A DNA stretch of 64,000 bases from positions 138,764 to 202,763 of the forward strand of contig CAZMNY010000009.1 of NCBI GenBank assembly GCA_964567745.1, in the 5' to 3' direction. Of the stretch, positions 24,959 to 34,371 are shown in pieces. The position numbers were made by a program, and so were the translations under genes. Numbering within the stretch: the stretch's first letter is position 1; the number at the start of each line of letters is the position of its first letter. Below the pieces are notes generated by a model. It was given only the letters and a program-made list of their open reading frames with translations, had not been told where the DNA came from and made no database searches. The stretch comes from CAZMNY01 sp964567745. Its GTDB lineage: Bacteria > Planctomycetota > Planctomycetia > Pirellulales > Pirellulaceae.

Positions 24959-27217
24959 TTAGGGAATTAGCGGACTTGATGCAAGATCAGAACCGACGCG
25001 ATAGATGGCGACCCCCGCCGATTCGCCCTCGAAGTCAACACGGCGCATAACGCCATTTCGTTCTAATTGCGCGAACACTCGCGGAACCACATACGGCGTA
25101 AACCCGTACGTTGCGTTGTATCGAGCCACCTCGCCCCAATTGACGAGTACAAACTCAATCGAGCGACTTTGCAGCGCGGTCAACTGCTCTTGCGGAGTCG
25201 CGTCTTTTGTCCAAAGTTCGAATATCGAGTCGTCGAAACACGTGTTGTAGTACGTGAACGGCGCGAGGTCGAACGGCTGAGCATCGCCGACCAACAACAC
25301 AGCTCCGCCGGGCGAAGTTGACCCGTTGAGAAAAGCATGGGCGGGCGTCAGCGTCCAGGCACCGGGATCCATCGGGTGAGGCGCGTCGGTTCGCAGCTGT
25401 TCGTACGAAACCAGCATCCGGTTTTCCGGAGTGGCGTACCGCGAGGTGACGACACAGAAGACCAACACGGAAACGAATGCGATCAATCCATCGTTCGTTC
25501 TTCGCCAGGTCAAACTGTTTCCGGCAGTCGCGCCGAGCCCGGCTGCCAAACAAATCAGTGGACCGATCGGCAGCCAAAAGCGATCGATTCGATGTGTCGC
25601 GAGAAACCAAATCAGTGCGATAACGGAAACCGCCGCGAGTATTTCAAGCGCCCAGCGGCGATCGCGCAGAGCGAATAGAGATAGCGCGGCCAGCGGCACG
25701 ACGAGTGGGTGATGTCTAGGTGAGCGCCAAAGTAGATTCGCAACTGCGTTTCCGATTTGACTGAGCGTGTAACTTCGCCCTTGTTCGTCGCCAGGAATCT
25801 CGTGGGCTCGATTCCATTGCGCCGTCTTGTCCTCGGTTCGCGTTTCGCTGCCCATCATAGAAGCCAGCAAGGGATACGTCGGGTTTCCCGTGAGCACGGT
25901 GTTCTTGATGTACCATGGCGATGCGGCGATCGTCGCTGTGATCACGAAGAGAAATGCAGTCTTGCCGCCAAACGAGGTGCCCCGAGTTCGGTAAAGAGAT
26001 GTAAAACACCAAACGGCTCCCGGCGCGATGGCGAACAAGACGCCGGTGTATTTGCACGACGCCGCTGCGCCTGCGCAGACCGCGGCAACGATCAGCCAGT
26101 AATTGCCTCCATCATACTCGCCAGATTGGTCCGCTTCCGGCGACTTACGCAAGTAAACACTCAGCGCCAGAAACGCTAACGCGACATACATGCTCAGCGC
26201 ACCGTCGATCAACCCTGCGGCAGCGACATAAAACGCCCAAGGCCAACCGACGTACAGCACAGCCGCAATCGCTCCCGCTCGCCGCGACGCCAATCTCGAC
26301 GCGACGGAATACAGAGCCAAGGCTGTCAGCAGATTCATCGACGCGATAATCACCTTGCCAACCAAAGCGCCGCGCCACCAAGCGTCATCGCCGCCGTACA
26401 ATGCCATCGCGCCCAACGCGTGCATCTCCGCGCCAAGCGGCATGTTGGCGTAGACGTTGTGCGGCATGAAATCGATTTGCCCCGACCGGAACCACTCCTT
26501 CGGCGCTTGCAAGTGATACTCGCGAACGTCGAACTCCCACGGTGGCAACGCGGCGGCAAGAATCAGAGCGACGACGAAAGGCGCGGCCAGAACAAGCACC
26601 CAAGGTCGTTCAGCCGGCGACGCCGAAGTGACTTCGTCTTTGACGGTCGCAAATGAAGCAAAGAACCATGGCCGTTTGATCGCGGCGAGAAGCCCCAGAG
26701 CGCCGAACAACACGAGATAGGGCCAGCGAGACTGGGTCGAAAGGCCGCCGATCAAGCCGGAGAACAGACCGATGCTTAGTGTGAAGAGCGAAAGCAGGTG
26801 AAGACCTAACGCGGTCGAGAACGCCACCCATTCCAGCGGTCGCGATTTTCTCAGCCCAATCACTCGCAGCAACGCTGCTCCGCACAGGTAGGCGGCGCCC
26901 AACCAAATCGCCGCGCAAGCGAGTACAGGAATTCGGCCCGAAAATCCGACACGTCCCGGATCGCGTCCCATCCACTGCGAAAGCAATTCTCCCGGATCAA
27001 ACGGCAGCAGGAAATACAACATTCCGCGCGACACCGCGTCGTCCGCCTCAAGCGGCTGGCTCGCGAACAGGTAGCCGAACACCGCCAGAAAACCGCCCAG
27101 AGCGAGCCACTGTTGCCAGGACTCCTCACCGCCTTCGCCTGCCTCGACATCGGCCGATTGGCTCTGCTCGCCAACCGTGTCAACGTTCTTCGCCCGTTTC
27201 CGCTTCTCTTTACTCAT
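24959..27217 (-). CDS. Multi-spanning GT39/ArnT-like glycosyltransferase
   Basis: 752 residues from ATG 27217; 27244 is an upstream alternative. After a basic cytoplasmic leader there are about 11-13 hydrophobic segments. The first loop after early helices holds PPWEFDVREYHLQAPKEWF, where acidic Asp/Glu residues resemble the catalytic motif of GT-C glycosyltransferases (dolichyl-phosphate mannosyltransferase/ArnT type). The C-terminal soluble part has no obvious domain. Such enzymes transfer sugars from polyprenyl-phosphate donors at the periplasmic face. The substrate is unknown. It is transcribed toward shc with a gap of 116 nt, so read-through into shc-hpnH is possible. Confidence 0.7.
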   Translation of the reverse strand: MSKEKRKRAKNVDTVGEQSQSADVEAGEGGEESWQQWLALGGFLAVFGYLFASQPLEADDAVSRGMLYFLLPFDPGELLSQWMGRDPGRVGFSGRIPVLACAAIWLGAAYLCGAALLRVIGLRKSRPLEWVAFSTALGLHLLSLFTLSIGLFSGLIGGLSTQSRWPYLVLFGALGLLAAIKRPWFFASFATVKDEVTSASPAERPWVLVLAAPFVVALILAAALPPWEFDVREYHLQAPKEWFRSGQIDFMPHNVYANMPLGAEMHALGAMALYGGDDAWWRGALVGKVIIASMNLLTALALYSVASRLASRRAGAIAAVLYVGWPWAFYVAAAGLIDGALSMYVALAFLALSVYLRKSPEADQSGEYDGGNYWLIVAAVCAGAAASCKYTGVLFAIAPGAVWCFTSLYRTRGTSFGGKTAFLFVITATIAASPWYIKNTVLTGNPTYPLLASMMGSETRTEDKTAQWNRAHEIPGDEQGRSYTLSQIGNAVANLLWRSPRHHPLVVPLAALSLFALRDRRWALEILAAVSVIALIWFLATHRIDRFWLPIGPLICLAAGLGATAGNSLTWRRTNDGLIAFVSVLVFCVVTSRYATPENRMLVSYEQLRTDAPHPMDPGAWTLTPAHAFLNGSTSPGGAVLLVGDAQPFDLAPFTYYNTCFDDSIFELWTKDATPQEQLTALQSRSIEFVLVNWGEVARYNATYGFTPYVVPRVFAQLERNGVMRRVDFEGESAGVAIYRVGSDLASSPLIP

Positions 27218-27506
27218 GCAGTACTCAGCTAACGATCGGTGCAATCGATATAAGTGGGGATTCGGCCTGGCGACTGAGAACGGCCGGAACAGCGAGCCCG
27301 ACGTCGCTGCGAATCGTTAGCTATGATAGAGAACCCAAGCTTCAGTGGACAACGTCTCCAAGCCGAGCCGCCAAGAAGCAGCCGCTTTTCACCGATTTTG
27401 CACTCCCCACACACAATCGTGAGTTGTTTCGCAGGCAGCATCGAGCTGGCCCACGACCAACTTGAACTCGCCGCCCGATTTCAACTCGCGCCACACCGAG
27501 ATTCCC

Positions 27507-28523
27507 ATGAGCGCCAACGCCCCGCTTAAAGGCATTTTCACGCCCAACGTCGTCCCGCTCGATGCGAACGGCGACATCAACGAGGCCGAAACTCGTCGCT
27601 ATGTCGATTGGTTGATCGAGCGGGGCGTCCACGGTCTCTACCCGAATGGTTCAACGGGCGAGTTCACTCGATTCACCGTCGAAGAACGGCGGCGGATTAT
27701 CGAAATCATTGCCGATCAGACGGCGGGCCGAGTGCCGATTCTCGCCGGCGCCGCGGAAGCGAACGCCAAGGAGACGATCCGAGCGTGCGAGCACTACCAT
27801 TCGCTGGGAGTTCGCGCGGTAGCGATCGTCTCGCCGTTTTACTACAAGCTGAGCGCCGACGGCGTGTACGCGTACTTTAAAGAGATCGCCGATAACTCGC
27901 CCATCGACGTGACGCTTTACAACATTCCCATGTTCGCCTCACCCATCGACGTGCCCACCGTTCAACGACTCGCCGAGGAGTGCGAGCGGGTGGTCGCCAT
28001 CAAAGATTCGTCGGGCGACTTGCCCCACATGATGCGGATGATCACGGCTGTGCGGCCGCTGCGGCCCAACTTCGCTTTCCTGACGGGTTGGGATGCCGCC
28101 CTAATGCCCATGCTGCTGCTTGGATGCGACGGCGGAACGAATGCGACGAGCGGCGTTGTGCCGGAGATCACCCGCAAGCTATACGACCTGACGATGTCGC
28201 GCGAAATCGATCTGGCTCGCGATCTGCAGTATAGCTTGCTCACTCTGTTCGACGCGATGCTCTACTCGTCCGAATTCCCCGAAGGCTTTCGCGCCGCATT
28301 GCAACTCCGCGGAATCAAAACCGGCAAAGGCCGACAACCTCAAGCCGCCGCTCAAGAAGAGTCGTTGCGAAAGCTGAGCAACCAATTGCAATGCCTGCTG
28401 GCAGCCGAAGGCTTCACAGACGAACCGATCGGCGGCTGCGCTGCCGGACAACCCATCGCCACCAGCCAAATCGATCGCATCGTCAAACAAGTCGTCAGCG
28501 AACTGCAACGCCGCAGCAGCTAG
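27507..28523 (+). CDS. Dihydrodipicolinate synthase/N-acetylneuraminate lyase family aldolase
   Basis: 338 residues from ATG 27507. It has the class I aldolase barrel with Schiff-base Lys166 in VVAIKDSSGD, Tyr138 in LYNIP and the pyruvate-binding GSTGEF (residues 48-53). In true DapA the last motif is GTTGE. The Ser replacement and a C-terminal extension of about 40 residues suggest a member other than housekeeping DapA, for example a keto-deoxy-sugar or hydroxy-proline aldolase. The neighbours give no pathway context. It is probably monocistronic. Confidence 0.88.
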   Translation: MSANAPLKGIFTPNVVPLDANGDINEAETRRYVDWLIERGVHGLYPNGSTGEFTRFTVEERRRIIEIIADQTAGRVPILAGAAEANAKETIRACEHYHSLGVRAVAIVSPFYYKLSADGVYAYFKEIADNSPIDVTLYNIPMFASPIDVPTVQRLAEECERVVAIKDSSGDLPHMMRMITAVRPLRPNFAFLTGWDAALMPMLLLGCDGGTNATSGVVPEITRKLYDLTMSREIDLARDLQYSLLTLFDAMLYSSEFPEGFRAALQLRGIKTGKGRQPQAAAQEESLRKLSNQLQCLLAAEGFTDEPIGGCAAGQPIATSQIDRIVKQVVSELQRRSS

Positions 28524-29165
28524 AACGACCTCTTTCCCGCCCAACCATCTTGCTCGCTGGGCTCGAACTGCGTAAAGCACGTGCGCAGCCAATTCACCTC
28601 GCACGCCCCAACAAGATCCGCCTCGTGTGAATCAGGTTGGGCGTTGCCATGAACGCAGCCCTGAAAGGCAACGCTGTGAAGCATTCTTGCCACAGCTATT
28701 CTCCGTTTCAGCGTTTAGCAATACGTGTTTTTTTGGGCCACAATTGTAAAGGCCAGAACAAGAAACGAGCCGCCTCTCCCCCCGACGCGTGAGGGCCGGG
28801 GAGAGGCCGAAGCACGCGTTGAAAAAAGTGCTTCACAGCGTCGCCCTTCCGGGCAACGTTGATACCGATTCACCAAACGTCACCCGCAATAAAGTGACCT
28901 CGCCGTTGTAGATTTTACAAACTCGGACGACGGACTCCTATTCGCGGCAGCGTCTTTCTTATTGAGGGCAACGAGTTAGCTTCGCTGCGCGAGATCAGCA
29001 GCCGCGCGGGGCTAAGTGTCTATTGATTGACGTTATTCGGATTGGCCTAAGAATTCCGGCGACGAAGCGTCTTGGCGGAAAGACGGAGTCGGCGAGAGGG
29101 GGATTGCGACGGGGAACGACGCGGCGCGTTGGTCTCGTATTCCGAATGCAGAAAGGCAGCGCACG
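28524..29165. other. Gene-free intergenic region, 642 nt, repeat-rich
   Basis: It contains degenerate copies of the AACGAGC hairpin family (28536-28560 and 28966-28990), a block shared with the repeats at 21335 and 63820 (ccatgaacgc followed by gccctgaaagg), and the inverted-repeat element listed separately. AAAGGCAG lies a few bases before the start of the next gene. No promoter or RNA gene was recognised. Confidence 0.6.
28658..28854. mobile_element. 197-bp MITE-like element with about 26-bp inverted ends
   Basis: CGCTGTGAAGCA (28672-28683) and TGCTTCACAGCG (28829-28840) are perfect inverted copies, and the match extends outward imperfectly to about 26 bp (GCCC-GAA-GG-C pattern on both sides). 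Inside is a GC hairpin with arms GCCTCTCCCC (28772-28781) and GGGGAGAGGC (28798-28807). It has no coding capacity. The structure fits a folded noncoding mobile element or a structured repeat. Confidence 0.65.
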
Positions 29166-29861
29166 ATGAATAACTTCAAACGGCTCAAATCGGGAATCAT
29201 CTTCAGTTTGGGAATTGCGGCGATCGCGAGCTTGGCGGCCAATGCACGAGCCCAATTGTTGACGCGTCAAAACGAAGGCTGGTCGACAATGCGCTCCACT
29301 CGGTCGAGCGACGCGAGCTACGATACGCGGCTGCTGCCTCCGAGCAACCGGCAGAGCTATCGCCCGACGTATCCACCTCAATCGACGCGCCCAACCCAAA
29401 CGCGCCCAACTCAAACACGTCCAACTCAAACACGTCCAACTCAGACACGTTTGGCACCGAAGAAAAGCGTCTACAGTTCGCTGGCCAACTATCTCCCGCC
29501 GGCGCCGACTAGAGTCTATCGAGGTCAGGAGCCGGCCGATCTGCGTCCGCGCTTGAATGCGCCGCCGACGGGCTCGTCGCAAGGCTTCTCGTCTCAACCT
29601 CTGGAGTTTCGCGCGCCGAGCTATCCGTGTCGTCCATATGCGCCGTACACCACTCGCTACACGACTCCCTACACCACTCGCTATACAACTTCCTACGACA
29701 GCGCCCCGCCTGTCGCAGCGCCGGCGAACGCGTATCGGCCGATCTATCCACTCGCGCCGATGCCGCAGCAGTATTACATTGGCCGAGGTTCGTTAGGGCA
29801 GCCAAAGGTCTATGTACCGGGCCAGCCTATCCGAAACTTCATTCGCTACATCACTCTCTAA
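29166..29861 (+). CDS. Secreted repeat protein rich in Thr, Arg, Pro and Tyr
   Basis: 231 residues. A signal peptide is clear (IIFSLGIAAIASLAANARA, cleavage near residue 29). The mature protein has four copies of TRPTQ encoded by a 15-bp tandem repeat (about 29389-29450), then a second repeat of PYTTRYT type (residues 158-178). The C-terminus YYIGRGSLGQPKVYVPGQ followed by IRNFIRYITL is better conserved-looking than the rest and recalls a tail seen in planctomycete exported proteins. It has no enzymatic motif; an envelope or surface role is inferred. Its last 11 bp overlap the convergent antiporter gene. Confidence 0.75.
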   Translation: MNNFKRLKSGIIFSLGIAAIASLAANARAQLLTRQNEGWSTMRSTRSSDASYDTRLLPPSNRQSYRPTYPPQSTRPTQTRPTQTRPTQTRPTQTRLAPKKSVYSSLANYLPPAPTRVYRGQEPADLRPRLNAPPTGSSQGFSSQPLEFRAPSYPCRPYAPYTTRYTTPYTTRYTTSYDSAPPVAAPANAYRPIYPLAPMPQQYYIGRGSLGQPKVYVPGQPIRNFIRYITL

Positions 29862-31590
29862 CCGTCTGGCCGTCTTCCGGGTTGCGACCGACGATCAAGA
29901 GGAAAACGACCATGGCGACGAGGGCCAGCGGCGTGGTGAACCAGACGGACAGACCGAGGCCGACCGGTAAAGTGCCGCAGAGAATGGCAATCGCGCCGAC
30001 GACCATTGCGTATGGCATTTGGGTCCATACGTGGGCAATGTGATTGCAGCCGCTGGCGTTCGACGAGAGTACGGTGGTGTCGGAAATCGGCGAGCAGTGA
30101 TCGCCAAAAATCGCGCCGGCCAACACGCCGCCGACAGATGCGACCATCGCAGTCTCCGAACCCGTCACGGGCCCGTCTTGCTGCAGCAACTTGAAAGTCG
30201 CTTGAATAACGAGCGGCATCAACATACTCATCGTGCCCCAACTGGTTCCCGTCGAAAACGCGACGAAGAAGGAGAGCATGAAAACGGCTGTGGGGAGCAG
30301 CCACAAGCCGATCTTCCCTTTGATGGCGGACGCCAAGTAGGTGCCGGTGCCCAACGCGTCATCGCCCGTCAAGTCGGAAAGCGCCCAGGCGAGCCAGAGT
30401 ATGGCGAGTGCCGGAGCGACAAAGCGGACGCCTTGGATTGCGGCCGTTGAGACTCGACGAGCCGACATGCCGCGACGCAAAGCCAACACGGCGGCGACAA
30501 TCAGTCCTGCCATCGATCCGTAGACCAAAGCTAGGTTCGAGTCGCCGTTGCCGAATATGTCGCCCCAACCGCGAAGCCCGTCGCTTACATCATCGCCAGC
30601 CGAAGCCTTGCCTGTCATATAAAGCAACCAGACAACAATCCCCACCGTGAGCAGAATCGGCGACGCGGCATCGAACCAGTGTCCGGACGGCTCCGGCTTG
30701 CGCGAGTCGTCGGTCGGCGAAACCGCGCGGTCCGATTGCTCGTCGGCTCCGCCACGGAGCGCTTTTCGCTCGGCGGTGAGCATCGGACCAAAGTCGCGTT
30801 TGAGCCAGGCGTTCAACGGCACAAACAGCAATGCCCAGAGCACGTAGAAGCGGTAGGGAATCGTCTGCAAGAACAACCCAAACGCCTCAACGCCCTCGCC
30901 CGCCAACTCGACCTGTCGCAGCCCTTCGTCGATGTTGGCGATCTCTCCGGCAACCCAAGTCGAAACCAAAGCCAAGCCAGACACGGGAGCCGCAGTCGAA
31001 TCGACAATGTAGGCGAGCTTTTCTCGCGAAATTCTCATGCGGTCGCACAGCGGGCGCATCGTGTTGCCAAGCAACAACGAGTTGGCATAGTCGTCGATGA
31101 ACACGAGCAGCCCCAAGGCCCAGGTGAGAAGCTGACCGCCGCGACGGCTTCCCGAAAGCGGAGCCAAACGGCTGACAACGTCCTGCATCCCGCCCGCTCG
31201 CTGTATGACGCCGATCATTGCGCCCATCAAGGCGGTAAAAACAAAAACTCGGAAGTGACTCTGGTCAGCCAAACTGGCCCACAAACGAGTCTCAAAGAAA
31301 TCGATGGAAAAACGCGAGGCGATACTGCCGACCGGCTCTTGGTGAGCGGCAATCTCTTGCTGTATGGAAGCCGCTTTTTCGTAGTCCAGATCGAGGGCGG
31401 CTTTCGCCAATTCGACTTCCAGATTCTGAATCGTCTCTTCGCTGACGGGACGAGGAGACGCGGCGACAAGCAAGCTGCCGATCAGCACGCCGAACAAGAG
31501 AGACAATATCACGCGACGGGTGGCGATGGCGAACGCGATAGCGAGCAAGGGCGGCGTGAGACTCAGCCAACCGAAATGATGCTCACTCAT
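29851..31590 (-). CDS. NhaC-type Na+/H+ antiporter family protein
   Basis: 579 residues from ATG 31590 (MSEHHFGWLSLTPPLLAIAFAIATRR); the frame is open 22 codons further up without a better start signal. It contains about 11-12 membrane helices. Characteristic stretches are the LVFIDDYANSLLLGNTMRPL core, SFFVAFSTGTSWGTMSMLMP and AGAIFGDHCSPISDTTVLSS of the Na_H_antiporter/NhaC family. A hydrophilic insertion of about 55 residues follows the second helix (residues 45-100). It exchanges sodium, or possibly an organic acid, for protons across the inner membrane. The gene is monocistronic and converges on the repeat-protein gene with an 11-bp overlap. Confidence 0.92.
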   Translation of the reverse strand: MSEHHFGWLSLTPPLLAIAFAIATRRVILSLLFGVLIGSLLVAASPRPVSEETIQNLEVELAKAALDLDYEKAASIQQEIAAHQEPVGSIASRFSIDFFETRLWASLADQSHFRVFVFTALMGAMIGVIQRAGGMQDVVSRLAPLSGSRRGGQLLTWALGLLVFIDDYANSLLLGNTMRPLCDRMRISREKLAYIVDSTAAPVSGLALVSTWVAGEIANIDEGLRQVELAGEGVEAFGLFLQTIPYRFYVLWALLFVPLNAWLKRDFGPMLTAERKALRGGADEQSDRAVSPTDDSRKPEPSGHWFDAASPILLTVGIVVWLLYMTGKASAGDDVSDGLRGWGDIFGNGDSNLALVYGSMAGLIVAAVLALRRGMSARRVSTAAIQGVRFVAPALAILWLAWALSDLTGDDALGTGTYLASAIKGKIGLWLLPTAVFMLSFFVAFSTGTSWGTMSMLMPLVIQATFKLLQQDGPVTGSETAMVASVGGVLAGAIFGDHCSPISDTTVLSSNASGCNHIAHVWTQMPYAMVVGAIAILCGTLPVGLGLSVWFTTPLALVAMVVFLLIVGRNPEDGQTVRE

Positions 31591-31682
31591 GGGCTCTACT
31601 TCTCTGCGTTGTCGGTATCTCGTGCGCGGCGTCGTCTTTTTAGCGTTGAGCCTCATTCACCGAACGAGTAAGCGGCTGGGAT

Positions 31683-33140
31683 CTAAGCGGTGTCGCTTTG
31701 GGCTCTTTCGCCTTGAGGCAATAGGATAGTCATCTTCGTACCGTGGGGCGAGACCTTGCTCACTTCCACCCTGCCGCCGTGCTCACGGACTACGGCCCAT
31801 GCCTTGGAGAGCCCCAGCCCGAGTCCGCGTCCGGCTTCACGGCCCGAAAAATAGGGCTCGAATATCCGCGGTCGGACTTCGTCGGGAATGCCTGGGCCAT
31901 TGTCGGCAACCTCGACGGCCACCGTTTCGGTGAGTCCGTCAAGAGGTGCCTTGCGAACACGAACGCGAATATGGCCGTCTGAGCGAAGTGCTTCGAGCGA
32001 ATTCAGGCAAATAGCGCGGAGGGCCGCGCCGAGATGAGTGGGATCGATCGCGGAGACGACATCCGATTCGGAATCGAGTTCCATGACCGTTTGCTGTTCG
32101 TCTGCTTCGCGCTGGAGTTCGTCGAGCACAGTTTGAGCGAGATCGCCGATGTTGCTTTGCTGTTTCTCGAGGCGTGGCGGACGGGCGAAGAGCATCATGT
32201 CGGAAATCATTTCGTGAGCGCGAAAGGCTTGAGCGTTGATCGTGGCCAAGGAACGTCGCCGGTCGGCATTCGTTTCGTTTCGCAGCAAGGTCTGGGCGCG
32301 TGTCGCTATATTGGCCAGCGGATTGTTCACCTCGTGGCTCGCACCGTAGGCCAGTTCTTTCATCGCCTGCAGCTTCTCCTGCTCAACGGCCTCGGAAAAC
32401 CGCTGTTCAAGGTCACAGCGTTTGCGATAGCGAGTCGCCATACGTCGAACCGTTTCGACAAACTCCAATACTTGATCGTCAGTTTGAATCGCAAACGGCG
32501 CCAGACGACCTCCTCGCCAGCCTGCCGTTGATTCATTTTCCAACAGCCTCGCACGCCAACGCTGCATCTTCGCCACGATTTCGTCGTCGTCCGGTTTCGC
32601 CGCATGCAATTGCTCCACCAGCCCGAAGACCCACGCGGGTACGACGTCGCCGAGCGCCCGTTCGTCTTCGCCATCGTGCGCAACGACGCGCGAAGAATCC
32701 GAGTCGTGGAACCAACTGAGACACTCGGAGAAATAGGCGAGCCTTCCCAATCGATCAAAGGGAGTACATGCCGTTTCGTTGGCGCCGAGCGATTGAGTGT
32801 GTGCGACAAGGGAGCGAGTTCGTTCTGCGGCGACGCGCCAGCTGTCGAGCAACTCGTCCGAAACGGTAGAAACTTGCAAGCCTTGATCGAGGCAGTCAAC
32901 AAGCCAATCGCAGTTCCAATTGGACAGGTCAGCTGCGCTCGTCGGCGGACCCGCAAGACAAGCTTCGTTCGTGCAGATCGCCAGGCCCAGCAACCATGGC
33001 TCATTCAGGATCACCTGGCTCAGAAGGCGCGGAGTTGATGATGGATCATCGGCCATCATCCGCGAAATCCAGGTGATCGATGTGGGCGGAAGCGGCGTCG
33101 AAAGGGTCGAACCAAATCGCAATGTTGGATAGAGCGGCAC
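31683..33140 (-). CDS. Sensor histidine kinase, cytoplasmic
   Basis: 485 residues with no membrane helix. The C-terminal half is a HisKA/HATPase_c kinase: phospho-acceptor His269 in GASHEVNNPLANIA, then the N box in ICLNSLEALR, G1 in VADNGPGIPDEV, F box RIFEPYFSG and G2 REAGRGLGLGLSKAW. The N-terminal 200 residues (LLSQVILNEPWLLGLAIC and following) resemble an HDOD-like helical region, which may sense or relay a signal. It lies 174 nt downstream of the HTH-receiver gene on the same strand and is its likely partner. The true start may be ATG 33059 (MADDPSSTPR region), since the first 28 residues look unstructured. Confidence 0.9.
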   Translation of the reverse strand: MPLYPTLRFGSTLSTPLPPTSITWISRMMADDPSSTPRLLSQVILNEPWLLGLAICTNEACLAGPPTSAADLSNWNCDWLVDCLDQGLQVSTVSDELLDSWRVAAERTRSLVAHTQSLGANETACTPFDRLGRLAYFSECLSWFHDSDSSRVVAHDGEDERALGDVVPAWVFGLVEQLHAAKPDDDEIVAKMQRWRARLLENESTAGWRGGRLAPFAIQTDDQVLEFVETVRRMATRYRKRCDLEQRFSEAVEQEKLQAMKELAYGASHEVNNPLANIATRAQTLLRNETNADRRRSLATINAQAFRAHEMISDMMLFARPPRLEKQQSNIGDLAQTVLDELQREADEQQTVMELDSESDVVSAIDPTHLGAALRAICLNSLEALRSDGHIRVRVRKAPLDGLTETVAVEVADNGPGIPDEVRPRIFEPYFSGREAGRGLGLGLSKAWAVVREHGGRVEVSKVSPHGTKMTILLPQGERAQSDTA

Positions 33141-33314
33141 AACGACCTCGCACTTGGGCCGTATCGACCCTTAAGACTCCAAAGGCACCCGCATAAAAAT
33201 GTAGCCGGAACCGCCAACGACTCGACGTCATAATGACGCCGGGGCGTGGCGAATCCGGCCACAATACGTTTCGTTTACTCGCGTCGTTTATCAGCGAACG
33301 GAAGCAACAACGCA

Positions 33315-33905
33315 CTAGGCGCCCGTTTTTGCTCGTTCGATTTCCAGCAGGTCGCAGGATCGCTCCATCAACTGGTCGATTTGAAACGGCTTCTGCATGA
33401 AGTCGTTCGCACCGGCAACCCTGAGATCTTCGATCTTGTCCGCTTCGACCATGCCTGAGATGCAAATGATCTTCACCCTCTGAAGCGTCTCATCGCTGCG
33501 AACTCGCTGACAAACTTCCTTGCCGTTGATATCGGGAAGCATGACATCGAGGACGACGAGGTCAGGTCGAAACTCCTTCACCAACATACCGGCGTCGAAG
33601 CCGTTGTTCGCGGTGCGAACATCGAATCGGCCATCGCCAGCGAAGGCGTCGGTGAGCATCTCCACTACATCTTCGTCATCGTCAACCACCAAAACCTTAC
33701 GCTTGCCGCTCTCCAATGCGTCCGTCGGGATGTTGTTGTCCCTCATGAATGCGTAGAGCTGTTCGCGCGGAATGCGGCGAAAGCGGCTACCCGGCACGCG
33801 AAATCCCTTCAGCGACCCGTTGTCGAAGCAACGAATGATCGTCTGCTGACTCACCTTACAAATCTTGGCTGCTTCACCAGTCGTAAAGACTGTCTTCGTG
33901 GTCAT
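33315..33905 (-). CDS. Response regulator: excisionase-type HTH fused to receiver domain
   Basis: 196 residues from ATG 33905. Residues 1-60 are a MerR/excisionase-like helix-turn-helix (FTTGEAAKICKVSQQTIIRC, then the wing GSRFRRIPREQLYAFM). A receiver domain follows with acidic pocket VLVVDDDEDVV, phospho-acceptor Asp in LVVLDVMLPD, Thr/Ser position in ICISGM and Lys in FMQKPF. The order is unusual: DNA-binding domain first, receiver last. The kinase encoded downstream is the likely phosphate donor. A near-consensus promoter lies about 200 nt upstream. Confidence 0.92.
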   Translation of the reverse strand: MTTKTVFTTGEAAKICKVSQQTIIRCFDNGSLKGFRVPGSRFRRIPREQLYAFMRDNNIPTDALESGKRKVLVVDDDEDVVEMLTDAFAGDGRFDVRTANNGFDAGMLVKEFRPDLVVLDVMLPDINGKEVCQRVRSDETLQRVKIICISGMVEADKIEDLRVAGANDFMQKPFQIDQLMERSCDLLEIERAKTGA

Positions 33906-34371
33906 GGTGTTGTCACCATCCTTCCTGGCCATCTGGACTAGTCCCGTTCAGGCACCCTTGCCCGCGGGGAAATCAAGGCACGACCGCGTCTTGCGCTAGT
34001 CCTGTACTCCCAGATTCCGTGGTGTGCGTAGTTAACACACCTTCCTGTTTCGTTCCATCTAGTAAGCTCTTCCGGTTCTCCCGAGATTACCGAATTTGCC
34101 AACCGCAGGAATTATAGCGGAGCCTGAAACTGAGTCAAGATCGATAAAAACGACGTAACCTATTCACTCAAAACAGCTTACGGCTAACGACAGAATAGCG
34201 ACTTGAATGTTGTGCGAATTCCCGTAATTCAGACGCCCACGGTCAGCTAGTTAGGCCGCGTGATGTGGGCAAGATCGGGGCGTTAGAACTTAGCGTGAAC
34301 TGACGCTTTGACGCCAACTTGGCGCGTCGCAAAAACTCAGTCTATCAATCGCCACAACCTTTCATCCCAAC
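33906..34371. other. Intergenic region, 466 nt, with promoter and long leader
   Basis: It separates mnmG (ends at 34372) from the response regulator on the same strand. Apart from the promoter at 34111-34138 it holds the roughly 200-nt leader of the regulator gene, in which GGTGTG/CACACC (34021-34043) can pair into a short hairpin. No open frame of coding character is present. Confidence 0.55.
34111..34138 (-). promoter_or_regulatory. Near-consensus sigma-70 promoter of the response regulator
   Basis: Read on the minus strand, TTGACT (34138-34133) and a perfect TATAAT (34116-34111) are separated by 16 nt. The predicted transcription start is near 34104, giving a leader of about 200 nt before the start codon at 33905. 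Consensus promoters are rare in this window, so strong constitutive expression is expected. Confidence 0.75.

Noticed and set aside
30679..31671. 330-codon plus-strand frame
   Set aside because: It is antisense to the NhaC-family antiporter. The product is Arg/Gln-rich without a domain.
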